NCBI GenBank assembly: GCA_035710745.1 | Contig: DASTCX010000018.1 | Span: 72,001-136,000, forward strand | DNA: 64,000 nt | Reading direction: 5' to 3' | DNA from: Candidatus Eremiobacteraceae bacterium | GTDB lineage: Bacteria > Vulcanimicrobiota > Vulcanimicrobiia > Eremiobacterales > Eremiobacteraceae | Shown here: piece by piece, positions 1-10,033 of the stretch | How the letters are laid out: each line of letters starts with the position of its first letter | Position numbering within the stretch: the stretch's first letter is position 1 | Translations under genes and position numbers: made by a program | Notes under the pieces: model-generated | The model's input: the letters and a program-made list of their open reading frames with translations, nothing else | The model's database searches: none | What the model was told of the DNA's origin: nothing

Positions 1-1652
<1,652 letters not shown>

Positions 1653-1699
1653 AGGGAGTGTCTCCTGCCCGGCCAGCCGTGACCGGGACGTCCGTCCTA

Positions 1700-2266
1700 C
1701 TATATACGTTCGGCGGACGTCTGAAGTTTACATATATAAGGGAGATTTCTGAACCGTTCTTGGTGGTCTAAACCGTAACCTACCAGGAAGGCGTCGGGGG
1801 CGTCCAGACCTACGAAATCAACTGTGACGCCTTCGTGCCTGTGGAACGGTTTATCGAGCAGGACGCACGCCCGCAGGCTGGCGGGGCCATGGCTGCGGAT
1901 CGCAGCCAACAGGCGACCGAGCGTCACACCTTCATCGACGATATCCTCGACGAGAATGACGTGTCGTCCCTTGAGGTCGCCGTCGATATCCTTCACGATC
2001 CGAACGTCGCCGGCTCCTGTGCTTCGACCCGTTCCATACGATGTCACAATCATGAAATCGATGGTGAGCGGATAGTCGCCGAGCGCACGCATGAGATCGC
2101 CGATGAAGATCGCGGCGCCTTTGAGCACGCCGATGAGAAGCACCGGCTCGCCCGCGTATGCGACGCGGATCTGGGCCGCGATCTTTTCGATCGCGCTTGC
2201 GATCTGCTCCGCGCCGAAAACGACCTCGAGCGATTCACCGCGCCGCAGAGCCGGCTCGACCATCAT
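1700..2266 (-). CDS. hpt: hypoxanthine(-guanine) phosphoribosyltransferase
   Basis: Purine salvage enzyme transferring phosphoribose from PRPP to hypoxanthine or guanine in the cytoplasm. The PRPP-binding motif is [14 protein letters not shown], slightly divergent from the usual VEDIIDTG by having [11 protein letters not shown] and the C-terminal [17 protein letters not shown] are typical of the family. The chosen ATG (2266-2264) forms an ATGA overlap with the tilS stop, giving 188 residues, close to the usual 180. A TTG 30 bases upstream (2296) would give 198 residues and is less likely because it lies within tilS and adds a non-conserved tail. Co-transcription with tilS and ftsH is probable. 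Confidence 0.93.
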   Translation of the reverse strand: MMVEPALRRGESLEVVFGAEQIASAIEKIAAQIRVAYAGEPVLLIGVLKGAAIFIGDLMRALGDYPLTIDFMIVTSYGTGRSTGAGDVRIVKDIDGDLKGRHVILVEDIVDEGVTLGRLLAAIRSHGPASLRACVLLDKPFHRHEGVTVDFVGLDAPDAFLVGYGLDHQERFRNLPYICKLQTSAERI

Positions 2267-3762
2267 ACTTGATGTATCGGCAGCGGCGGTTCCCAACGGA
2301 CTTCGATCACCCGTCGACCCGGACGAGCCGCAAAAGCGGCGCTCGCGCGCACGCCGACCGCCGCGGCGATCGAGCCGTTCTTGCAGAGCAGCGGCACGTG
2401 GCGACGCTGTTCGAGCGGTAGCCCGGCTTTGCCAAGAAAACGCGCCATCCCGACGGTGCCGCGCCTGCCGGCGGGGACGAAACGGTCGCCAGTCCGCGGC
2501 GATCGCACGACAAGCTCCGCGCCGGGCGGCAGCAGCTCGGAGTCGAGTAGGATGGTACGAGAAGCCGGCGCACGCTCGTCACCAGATCTACGAGCGGCTC
2601 GGGCCGCGATACGACGCATGGTGATCGAGCCGCCGCCCCAGGCGATGTTCAGCCTCGTGCACGGTGCCGCGATGGTGAGCGCTTCGCCGTCGCGCGAGCG
2701 CCGGCTCGCCGCGATCGGCGTGAACGTCGCGCGCCCTGCCGACAGTTCGGCCTTCGCACGCCCGGCGTGAAACGACCCGCCGCGACGCGTACGGATCGCG
2801 CTCGCGATCGCGGCGCAGTGCGCGAACGTGAAATCGCGCGCGACGCCTGCGACGCGGCGGACTTCGATCCGGAGGACGCGCCGCAAGAGGGCGTCGGGCA
2901 ACCGGCGGAGTTCCGACGCGACGAGCGACGCGCCGTCGCGCGAGCGCACGCGCCGCCACGCCGAGGCAGCGACCGCGTCGAGCAGCGCCTTGTCGTCGTT
3001 GGCGATCGCCGCGCCGCGCGCGATCGCTTGACGCGAACCCGGCGCGATCGATTCGAGATCGAGCAGCACCCGGCGGATCGCGTTGCGCCGGAAGCGATCG
3101 TCCGCGTTCGTCTCGTCCTGCGCGACCGCAACACCGTTCAGCCGCGCGTACTCGGCCAAGAGCGCTTTCGGCGCCCACAAGAGCGGCCGGACGATGTCGA
3201 CATCTGCGCCGATCGACCGGCGCGGCCGCATCGCAGCGATGCCATCGATGCCGCTTCCGCGGAGCAGCGCCATGAGCGATGACTCGGCGACGTCGTCGCG
3301 TTGATGACCTGCGATCACGATAGAAGCGCGTTGCGACCGAGCGAACTCGGCGAGCGCCTTATAGCGCCGTGCGCGAAGGCGCGCCTCGGGTGAACTGCCT
3401 TCATCCACCTCACCGGCAAGACGAACGCTCGCGAGCTCGGCGCCGGATGCCCGCGCTTGCGCTTTCACCGCGCGCTTGTCTTTGGTGATATTCGCTCGGG
3501 GGCGCACGTCGTGGTCGACGTAACAGGCGATCAACTGCGCGGTTGGTCGAGCGCTTCGAACCGCGAACAGAGCGGCGGCGCTGTCCGAGCCCCCGGAGCA
3601 TGCGACGACGATCCTCGATGGGCCGCTCGGAATGCCGAGCATGTCGCAGGCGGTGCGGACGCGCGTTTCGACGTCGTCGATCAGCCGCGCGTCAGCCTCG
3701 TCGCGCGACTCGTTCGATCTCGCGACGGACTTCGCGTTCTTTGATCGCTTGCCGCTTGTCAT
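2263..3762 (-). CDS. tilS: tRNA(Ile)-lysidine synthase TilS
   Basis: Converts the wobble cytidine of tRNA-Ile(CAU) to lysidine using ATP and lysine. The PP-loop SGGSDS sits in the segment IVVACSGGSDSAAAL (about residues 50-64), followed by YVDHDVRP and the N-type ATPase fold; the C-terminal part (about 390-499) holds the TilS C-terminal domain with RTGDRFVPAGRRG. At 499 residues it is within the family range. The ATG at 3762 overlaps the end of smpB by 71 bp, which is long; a later non-ATG start inside the Arg/Glu-rich N-terminal 35 residues cannot be excluded. It is followed by hpt through an ATGA overlap. Confidence 0.9.
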   Translation of the reverse strand: MTSGKRSKNAKSVARSNESRDEADARLIDDVETRVRTACDMLGIPSGPSRIVVACSGGSDSAAALFAVRSARPTAQLIACYVDHDVRPRANITKDKRAVKAQARASGAELASVRLAGEVDEGSSPEARLRARRYKALAEFARSQRASIVIAGHQRDDVAESSLMALLRGSGIDGIAAMRPRRSIGADVDIVRPLLWAPKALLAEYARLNGVAVAQDETNADDRFRRNAIRRVLLDLESIAPGSRQAIARGAAIANDDKALLDAVAASAWRRVRSRDGASLVASELRRLPDALLRRVLRIEVRRVAGVARDFTFAHCAAIASAIRTRRGGSFHAGRAKAELSAGRATFTPIAASRRSRDGEALTIAAPCTRLNIAWGGGSITMRRIAARAARRSGDERAPASRTILLDSELLPPGAELVVRSPRTGDRFVPAGRRGTVGMARFLGKAGLPLEQRRHVPLLCKNGSIAAAVGVRASAAFAARPGRRVIEVRWEPPLPIHQV

Positions 3763-4153
3763 GCGTTTTCTTTCCGCGCCCGAGCCCCAGTTCCACCTTG
3801 ACGTTGCCGCGTTTGAAATAGGCGCGCAGGGGGATGAGGGTGAGCCCCTTCTCTTGGATCGTGCCGACGAGCCGTTTGATCTCGAGGCTGTGGAGGAGCA
3901 GCTTGCGATCGCGCTTCGGCTCGTGCTGCGAGAAGAACGTGCCGCGATCGTACGGCGGTATGTGGACGTTCACGAGCCACGCTTCGCCGTTGCGCAACCG
4001 GACGAAACCGTCGCCGAGGCTGCAGCCGCCGGCCCGCATGCTCTTGACTTCCGTGCCCGTGAGCACGATGCCGGCCTCGATCTTGTCGACGAAAGAGTAT
4101 TCGTGATAGGCGCGCCGGTTCGAGGCGATCGGCTTGATGCCGTCGTCAGCCAC
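3692..4153 (-). CDS. smpB: SsrA-binding protein SmpB
   Basis: Partner of tmRNA in trans-translation, delivering SsrA RNA to stalled ribosomes. The 153-residue protein has the expected OB-fold signatures: NRRAYHEYSFVDKIEAGI, LTGTEVKSMRAG, and the basic C-terminal tail GKKTHDKRQAIKER that enters the ribosomal A site. The start ATG overlaps the 3' end of the upstream thioesterase gene by 8 bp, so the two are probably translated from one message. No ssrA gene itself was found in this window. Confidence 0.96.
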   Translation of the reverse strand: MADDGIKPIASNRRAYHEYSFVDKIEAGIVLTGTEVKSMRAGGCSLGDGFVRLRNGEAWLVNVHIPPYDRGTFFSQHEPKRDRKLLLHSLEIKRLVGTIQEKGLTLIPLRAYFKRGNVKVELGLGRGKKTHDKRQAIKEREVRREIERVARRG

Positions 4154-4592
4154 CGTCGCGGCCGCCTTCTTCGGTCCCGAGCTCCGTCAAGAACCGCGCT
4201 TTGCCTTCGGCGTACAGCGTGCCGTCTTCGCCGCGCAGCGTGCTCTCCATCTCCATGACGCGCCCGCGGCGGCCCTGCACCTTGCCTTCGACCACAAGCG
4301 GCGCGTCGGTCGGCACGGCTTTGCGGAAGCGCACTTCGATCCGCGCCGTCACCGCGCGCTCGCCCGCGGCGATCGCCGCATGCGCCATCGCTTCGTCGAG
4401 CAGCGTCGCGACGATGCCGCCGTGCATGATATTCGACCAGCCGCCGAATTCGCGCCGCGGCACGACGCGGCTTTTCGCCGTGCCGTCGCCGTAGTCGAAG
4501 GTCATCCGAAGTCCGGTCGCGTTGTCGGGCCCGCAAGCGAAACAGCGCCGGTCGTCGGCCAGGCGCGGCTTCATCGGCTCCGTCGGCTTCAT
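4146..4592 (-). CDS. PaaI-type hotdog-fold acyl-CoA thioesterase
   Basis: Predicted cytoplasmic hydrolase of acyl-CoA thioesters; substrate unknown. The hotdog signature HGGIVATLLDEAMAHAA (about residues 57-73) carries the HGG and the acidic residue of the PaaI/YbdB group; FACGPDNATGLRM near residue 18 is the cysteine-containing opening often seen in this subgroup. Length 148 is typical. The gene starts immediately after the TPR gene stop (spacing zero) and overlaps smpB, so it belongs to the same minus-strand run, though no functional tie to ribosome rescue is apparent. Confidence 0.82.
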   Translation of the reverse strand: MKPTEPMKPRLADDRRCFACGPDNATGLRMTFDYGDGTAKSRVVPRREFGGWSNIMHGGIVATLLDEAMAHAAIAAGERAVTARIEVRFRKAVPTDAPLVVEGKVQGRRGRVMEMESTLRGEDGTLYAEGKARFLTELGTEEGGRDGG

Positions 4593-5497
4593 TGTATCTT
4601 GCCGGCGCGGATGCGATCGAGCTGCGCTTTCGCGTACTCCGGCTCTTCGCCGAACGTCACCGCGTCCGCATAGGCCTTCTTCGCGAGCTCGAGCTCGTGG
4701 AGCTTGAGGTAGAGATCGCCGAGGAGCGGCAATCCGAACTGGCCGGCCTCGCCGACGTGGCCGCCGTCGAGATCGATCGCGGTCTTCAAATACGCGACGC
4801 CGGCGTCGTACTGGCCGAGATCTTCCATGACCGAGCCGAGGTGGAAGTATGCGTCCGCGTAGCCGGGGATGAGGTTCGGGATGTCGATGAGATACGTCAG
4901 CGCGCGCTGCGGGTCGCGCAGATCGTTCTGATAGATGCCCGAGAGGTACTCGAGCGCGAGGATATCGTGCGGCTCCGATGCGATGGCCGAGAGAAATTCC
5001 GCCTTCGCGCGATTCGTCGACTCCTCACCGAGCCGATAGATGCCGAGCCCGACGTGAGCGCCGGCGAGCGTGGGCTCGGACGCGACCGCTGCGTCGAGCG
5101 CGTCTTTCGCGTCGCTCGACCTCTGCGGCACCGTCTGCGCCTCGAAGAGGTATGTGTAGGCGAGGCGGGTCTGCGCGATGGCGTCCTTCGGATGTTTGAC
5201 GACCTCGTCTTCCTCATCGTTCGCGAGCGAATCGAGCGCGTCTGGACCGACGTTGCTCACCGCCGCGTTCATGAGCGAGAGCGCGAGCGAATCGGTCGGC
5301 GCGATCTTCAGCGCCGCGTTGAAGTCGGTACGCGCATCATCGAAGCGCTTGCCGTAGAACGCCGCGAGCCCCGTGTTGAGATCGGATACGAAAGCATGGT
5401 CCGTGTAAGGATCGGCGTTCGACGCCGCGGCGAGCGCCGGCGCGCACGACATCGTCGCACCCACGATCAAGAGCGCTGCAGCGATCGAGGTCTTCAT
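4589..5497 (-). CDS. exported tetratricopeptide-repeat protein
   Basis: 302-residue protein with a Sec-type signal peptide (MKTSIAAALLIVGATMSCAPALA, cleavage likely near the ALA) and several TPR-like helical pairs from about residue 35 to 295 (for example AYADAYFHLGSVMEDLGQYD in shorter pieces: FHLGSVMEDLGQYDAG). It probably acts as a periplasmic or envelope scaffold; no partner can be named. The start ATG at 5497 overlaps the last base of the phosphoesterase stop (TGATG), indicating coupled translation; a longer reading frame upstream only shadows the phosphoesterase gene. A cysteine at residue 18 does not sit in a good lipobox. Confidence 0.8.
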   Translation of the reverse strand: MKTSIAAALLIVGATMSCAPALAAASNADPYTDHAFVSDLNTGLAAFYGKRFDDARTDFNAALKIAPTDSLALSLMNAAVSNVGPDALDSLANDEEDEVVKHPKDAIAQTRLAYTYLFEAQTVPQRSSDAKDALDAAVASEPTLAGAHVGLGIYRLGEESTNRAKAEFLSAIASEPHDILALEYLSGIYQNDLRDPQRALTYLIDIPNLIPGYADAYFHLGSVMEDLGQYDAGVAYLKTAIDLDGGHVGEAGQFGLPLLGDLYLKLHELELAKKAYADAVTFGEEPEYAKAQLDRIRAGKIQ

Positions 5498-6228
5498 CAA
5501 TATCCGAGCGCCAGCCGGTCGGCGAGCTGCGAGGGAAGTCGAGCGCTTTCGATCCGCTCCTGGACCGCACGCACGTCGTACGTCACCCTCCGCACGTCGA
5601 CGTATGCCTCGTCGACGTCGATCACGGCGAACGCCGCCTGCGGATTCCGGTCGCGCGGCTGGCCGACGCTGCCGGGGTTGACGATGTAACGATATTCGTC
5701 GGATATGTCGATCCGTCCGCCGTGGAGCAGACGCTGCTGGAACGTCCGGCCCGACTTCTCTTGGTAGTAGACCTCGGCGATGTGGCTGTGGCCGACGAAC
5801 GTCAGCGACGCGTCCGTGCGCCCGAACGCCGCCTGCGCATCGACGACGTCGAGGATGTAATCGAAGTGGTAGACCGGCGCGCCGTGGACGATGTCGAACG
5901 TCGGAAACGTCCGGACTCGCGGCAGCGAGGCCAAATATTCGAGGTGTTCGCGCGACAGCGCGGCTCGATTCCACTCGATCGCCTCGCGCGCGAGCGGACT
6001 GAAGTAGTCGATGCCGGACTCGTTCGCGGCAGCCTCATCGTGATTGCCGGCGATCGAGACGCAGTTCCGTCCGATGAGCGTCGCGCAGCACTCGTTCGGG
6101 CTCGGGCCGTAACCGACGATGTCACCAAGACAGATCAGGCCGTCGATCTGCAGCGAGTCCAACTCGCCGAGGACGGCAGAAAGTGCTTCCATGTTCGAAT
6201 GGACGTCGGAAATGATGCCGTAGCGCAT
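5497..6228 (-). CDS. calcineurin-like metallophosphoesterase (YfcE/ApaH-like)
   Basis: Binuclear metal phosphoesterase of 243 residues. All metal-ligand motifs of the family are present in order: ISDVHSN (residues 6-12), GDIVGYGP (about 36), GNHDEA (about 60), FVGHSHIAE (about 145) and NPGSVGQPRD (about 185). The set is typical of the YfcE-like/MPP-superfamily group acting on phosphodiesters or nucleotides; the actual substrate is unknown. ATG start is the first codon of the conserved MRYGIISDVHSN segment. The stop overlaps the start of the TPR gene. Confidence 0.88.
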   Translation of the reverse strand: MRYGIISDVHSNMEALSAVLGELDSLQIDGLICLGDIVGYGPSPNECCATLIGRNCVSIAGNHDEAAANESGIDYFSPLAREAIEWNRAALSREHLEYLASLPRVRTFPTFDIVHGAPVYHFDYILDVVDAQAAFGRTDASLTFVGHSHIAEVYYQEKSGRTFQQRLLHGGRIDISDEYRYIVNPGSVGQPRDRNPQAAFAVIDVDEAYVDVRRVTYDVRAVQERIESARLPSQLADRLALGY

Positions 6229-6311
6229 AAGAGCGGTGGGGGATCGCCTCGTAAGCTGCGGGTGTTTCTCGTCGCCGGCGACGCCTACCTTTGGTCGATA
6301 TCTTCAGCCCA

Positions 6312-6869
6312 CTACTTGACTATCGCGAGTTTGTCGACCACCGATGTCACGCCTTTGACGCCGTGGACCGTTTGATCAACGACCGCCTTGTGCGCCGGCG
6401 ATGGCACGTGCCCCGTCAGCGTCACGACGCCGCGATGCACGTCGACGTGGATGTCCGCCGCGTTGACACCCGTCTGCGCGACGAGCGCGCCGTGCACTTT
6501 CGCCGATAGCGCCAGATCTGCTTCGATTTCTGCCGCCGTCGGCGCAGATGCATCGACGACGACTTGATCGTCGAGCGTCTCGACGCCCTTGACGCTGCGC
6601 GCCGCCTTGTCGATAGCTGCGCGTTCACCCATATTCGCGATCTTGCCGGTGAGCGTCACGACACCGTTGCTGCTGGAGACGTGTACGAGACCGACCGTCG
6701 CGGCGTCGATGCCGGCGATGGTCACTTGCACCTGAGCGGCGAGCAGTGCGTCATCTCCAGCCGAGCGCGCCTTATCGGTTCCGTTCTGACCGCAGTCGAC
6801 GAGCGACAGAGCCAGCGCGATAACTGGTATGCTCGCGATCGCGCGCAGAGCTTGCAAACGTGCTTCCAT
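6312..6869 (-). CDS. BON-domain exported protein, possible lipoprotein
   Basis: 185-residue envelope protein with an N-terminal hydrophobic segment ending SLVDCGQNG, which may be a lipobox although Asp at -1 is unusual. Two BON domains follow (about residues 38-100 and 112-184), each with the repeated pattern VHVSSSNGVVTLTGKI / IHVDVHRGVVTLTGHV. BON proteins such as OsmY bind phospholipid or envelope surfaces and are often stress induced. The ATG at 6869 is chosen because GGAGG lies 10 nt upstream; it starts 3 bp after the MoeA-PBP gene stop, hence probably one transcript. Confidence 0.82.
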   Translation of the reverse strand: MEARLQALRAIASIPVIALALSLVDCGQNGTDKARSAGDDALLAAQVQVTIAGIDAATVGLVHVSSSNGVVTLTGKIANMGERAAIDKAARSVKGVETLDDQVVVDASAPTAAEIEADLALSAKVHGALVAQTGVNAADIHVDVHRGVVTLTGHVPSPAHKAVVDQTVHGVKGVTSVVDKLAIVK

Positions 6870-6871
6870 TG

Positions 6872-8656
6872 TTATCCGACCTCCGAGCCCATACCGATGT
6901 ATTCCCATCCGAGGGCACCGCTAGCGCTGGCAACCGCTCCGAGCGCCGCCGGAACGGCGATCGCCCAAGGAAAGCGATGACCCGGCCCGTCCTCCCACAC
7001 GATCGCATAAAGCGCCGGCTTGCCCTCTTCGAACGCAAGCGCGAACTGTTCCGCGAGGAATTTCGTGGTCCTCGCCGACGTGCGCATTCCGGCCGCGATC
7101 GATGCGGCCGTTTCCCAGGGGTCCTCCGAGGTCCGACGCTCGAGCTCGACGGCCGCACCAGTGCTCGAGTGGCTTGCGCTGCGCGCTTTAGCGATACCCT
7201 CCCGGCGCGACCCGATGACGAGCAGCGTGCGACCTTTTCCCAAACGTGCTTGGACGCGCTCGAATGAACCGTCGCGCACGATGATGCCTGCGGCATCGGC
7301 CGTACCTTCTTCGAGCGCCTCGCCGCTCTCGTCAGCCGTCCACCGGCAGCGGAATCCCGCGAGCGCGGCGAGCTCCTCGATGAGCGGATCGTATGGACCG
7401 GCGAAAAGCGGCATCGATGTGTCGTCGCTTTCGCGCAGCGGCGTCCATTCGACGGCCACGTGACGCACGTGATGCGCCGTGCCGCTTCGCAGACGAAAGC
7501 GCGCGTCGGCGCGCGCGAGACGATAGAGGCCGCCGCCGATGTCCGGCAGCGGATCGACGATCGCGCGCGGGCTGCCGGGCGCGGTGAGCACCGTCGCGAG
7601 CGGCCATTCGTCGCGCGAACCATCCGTGTCGACATCTCTCGCGAGTCGTGCGCGCCGCGCCTGCGTATCGGCGAAACCGCCGAGCCTTCGGAGCAGCGGC
7701 GCGACGTACGCTTCGAAAGCGAAATGGCACGACGCCGGATAGCCGGGCAGGTTGACGATCGCGACGCCGCCGCTGTGTCCGAGGATCACCGGCCGCCCAG
7801 GTCGCGTCGCGACGCCGCGGACGTCGATCGCACCGACCCGTTCGATCGTGCGCGCGCCGCGATCGCGCGCGCCGTTCGAAGAGCCGGCCAGCAGCGCGAC
7901 GACGTCGGAGTTGGCGACCGCGTCCGTCAATGCATCGAGAAGCGCGCCGTCGTCATCGGCGATGACAGCCGTCACCGTGACCTCCGCGCCGAGCGCGCGC
8001 GCGGCTGCGGCGATCATGGGCGAATTGCTGTCGATGACGGAGCCGGGCTTCGAAGGGGCTCCCGCCGCGACGACCTCGTCGCCGCTCGGGATGACGGTGA
8101 GACGCGGCTTGCGCACGACGTCGATGGTCGTGCAGCCGCTCGCGATGAGCGCGGCGCAATCGACCGGACGCAATGCGACGCCCGGCCAACCGATCGCGAC
8201 TCCTGGGGGCACGTCGTCACCCGGGAGGCGAACGTGTTTTCCGATCGCGATGCGCTCTGCCACGACGATCGTCTGACCGTCGACCACGACAGCCTCGATC
8301 GGGATCACCGCGTCCTTGTCGCGCGGCACCTTCGCGCCGGTGTCGACCGGCGTCGCATCAGTGCCTAACGTCAAGCGTTTTGGATTTGCCGCCGACGCAT
8401 CGCGGAGGTCGGCGGCGCGCACCGCGAAACCGTCCATCGCAGCAGCACGATACGTCGGACAGGGTTCTTTCGTGCGCGTGACGTGCGCGGGCGCGCGCCC
8501 GACGGCGTCGTGGAGCGCGATCGCCTCGGCCGCAAGTCGATCCGGACATCCGGCGTCGCGCAGGTGCGTCCACCACGTCCGCACGGCCTCGGCGAACGGC
8601 GTCGCGTGCGGCGCGCCGCCGTCCGTCACGGCCGCGGCGGAGCGCTTAGCGGCCAC
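6872..8656 (-). CDS. MoeA-like molybdopterin molybdenumtransferase fused to a PBP-like domain
   Basis: 594 residues: MoeA fold to about residue 390, then a periplasmic-binding-protein-like domain (about 400-594) beginning FAGPYDPLIEELAAL. Catalytic features of MoeA look intact: AAAMDGFAV, PSGDEVV, IDSNSPM and LAGSSNGARD, plus NLPGYPAS in place of the usual LPGNPVS. MoeA inserts Mo or W into molybdopterin-AMP. The PBP-like tail (as in archaeal and actinobacterial MoeA fusions) may bind molybdate, tungstate or another oxyanion, acting in the cytosol since no signal peptide is present. The start overlaps the upstream moeA by 31 bp. Confidence 0.88.
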   Translation of the reverse strand: MAAKRSAAAVTDGGAPHATPFAEAVRTWWTHLRDAGCPDRLAAEAIALHDAVGRAPAHVTRTKEPCPTYRAAAMDGFAVRAADLRDASAANPKRLTLGTDATPVDTGAKVPRDKDAVIPIEAVVVDGQTIVVAERIAIGKHVRLPGDDVPPGVAIGWPGVALRPVDCAALIASGCTTIDVVRKPRLTVIPSGDEVVAAGAPSKPGSVIDSNSPMIAAAARALGAEVTVTAVIADDDGALLDALTDAVANSDVVALLAGSSNGARDRGARTIERVGAIDVRGVATRPGRPVILGHSGGVAIVNLPGYPASCHFAFEAYVAPLLRRLGGFADTQARRARLARDVDTDGSRDEWPLATVLTAPGSPRAIVDPLPDIGGGLYRLARADARFRLRSGTAHHVRHVAVEWTPLRESDDTSMPLFAGPYDPLIEELAALAGFRCRWTADESGEALEEGTADAAGIIVRDGSFERVQARLGKGRTLLVIGSRREGIAKARSASHSSTGAAVELERRTSEDPWETAASIAAGMRTSARTTKFLAEQFALAFEEGKPALYAIVWEDGPGHRFPWAIAVPAALGAVASASGALGWEYIGMGSEVG

Positions 8657-9819
8657 GCGTCGACGCTCGTGCCGGCGTCGATGCGGCCGATGCCGAGCGG
8701 CACGGTGACAAGCGCGTCGGCGAACGCGAGGATGTGCATCATCGCCGACGTGCCGAACAGGGGCCGCGCGCGGACCTCGCCGTTATCGCGATGGAGCGCG
8801 ACCGGAATGCGGTGTTCGAGCGTCGGGCTCACGTCGATCGTCTGCGAGAGGATCGCTCGCACGGCGACGTCGTTCGGCATTCGGTCGAGCATCCGCAGCA
8901 AGATCGGCTTGCCCAAAGTCTCGAGCATGACGAGCGCGGAAACGGGATTGCCGGGAAGTCCGATCACGGGCTTGTCGCCGACCGCACCGAGCACGGTCGG
9001 ACGACCGGGTTTCGCCCGGACGTGATGGACGATGACGCCGGGCGGCCCGGCGGCCTGCACGACGTCGGGGGTGAAGTCGCGCTCGCCCGCCGACGATCCG
9101 CCCGAGATGACGACCGCATCGCACTCGTCGAGCGCGCGTTTGAAGGCTGCTTCAAATGTCGTGCGGATATCGGGAACGCGATCGTACTGCACGGGCTCGA
9201 ACCCCATCGCCGCAAGCGCCCCCGCGAGCGAGAAACGGTTGATATCCCGGATCTCTCCGGGATGGATGGGATCGCCCGGCGCGACGAGCTCGTCGCCGGT
9301 GAGCAGCATGCCGACGCGCGGCCGTTCGTAGACGTCAATCGTATCGATCCCGGCGCCCGCGAGCATCCCGACGCGAGCCGGCGTCAAAACTGTCGCCGAA
9401 TCGAAGAGCAGATCGCCGCGGCGCACATCGGCGCCGCTGCGGGTGATGTTGTGCTCGGCATCGGAAGCGTCGCGTACGGTCGCGATGCGATCGTACTCTT
9501 CCGTATCCTCGATCATGACCGCAGCATCGGAGCCGGGCGGCAAGGCGCCCCCGGTCGAGATGCGCATGGCCTGACCGCGCGCGATCGGGCCCGGCGGCGC
9601 GGCGCCCATCGCCACTTCGCCGACGACTCTCACCGTCGCAGGTCTTTCCCGCGATGCACCGGCGACATCGTCTGCGATGACGGCGTAGCCGTCGACGCGC
9701 GATCTCGAGAACGGAGGCACGTCCTCGACGGCCTGGATCGGGCCTGCGAGCGTACGCCCGACGGCGTCACGCACGCTCACGCGGACAGTTCTAGCGCGGC
9801 GGAGTGGGACCTCAGCCAT
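8626..9819 (-). CDS. moeA: molybdopterin molybdenumtransferase MoeA
   Basis: Molybdenum cofactor synthesis: metal insertion into adenylylated molybdopterin. Motifs include SRVDGYAV, LLTGDELV, DAVVISGGSSAGERD and VIGLPGNPVSALV. From the ATG at 9819 it has 397 residues, but the family N-terminus (a helix like VTIAEALAAM) is encoded in frame just upstream without any ATG, GTG or TTG before a stop. A GGAGG at 9890-9886 stands 9 nt ahead of an in-frame ACG (9876), so either a rare start or an indel is possible. It precedes the MoeA-PBP gene with overlap; both are probably co-transcribed. Confidence 0.9.
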   Translation of the reverse strand: MAEVPLRRARTVRVSVRDAVGRTLAGPIQAVEDVPPFSRSRVDGYAVIADDVAGASRERPATVRVVGEVAMGAAPPGPIARGQAMRISTGGALPPGSDAAVMIEDTEEYDRIATVRDASDAEHNITRSGADVRRGDLLFDSATVLTPARVGMLAGAGIDTIDVYERPRVGMLLTGDELVAPGDPIHPGEIRDINRFSLAGALAAMGFEPVQYDRVPDIRTTFEAAFKRALDECDAVVISGGSSAGERDFTPDVVQAAGPPGVIVHHVRAKPGRPTVLGAVGDKPVIGLPGNPVSALVMLETLGKPILLRMLDRMPNDVAVRAILSQTIDVSPTLEHRIPVALHRDNGEVRARPLFGTSAMMHILAFADALVTVPLGIGRIDAGTSVDAWPLSAPPRP

Positions 9820-10033
9820 CGCCGCAAGTGCTTCGGCGATGGTGACGCGGTTGCGCGGGACCTCGATTAGTGGCGTCGCTCACACCCTCCGAGAGCGGCC
9901 GCACGGCGGCCGATATTTTTAACGTGGGGGACTTCGCCACGCGCCCGCGCCGTGCGAGCCTGGCATCCTTTGTCGCGGCCCGATAGCGACCCTCGCTCCG
10001 CGCCCGAACCGCTCGCGTAAAATTGGAGGCTCG

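Noticed and set aside
9897-9920. GGCCGC-ACG-GCGGCC hairpin followed by GATATTTTT, like a terminator
   Set aside because: It lies between divergent genes moeA and pilT, where no plus-strand transcript is expected to end; stem is only 6 bp.
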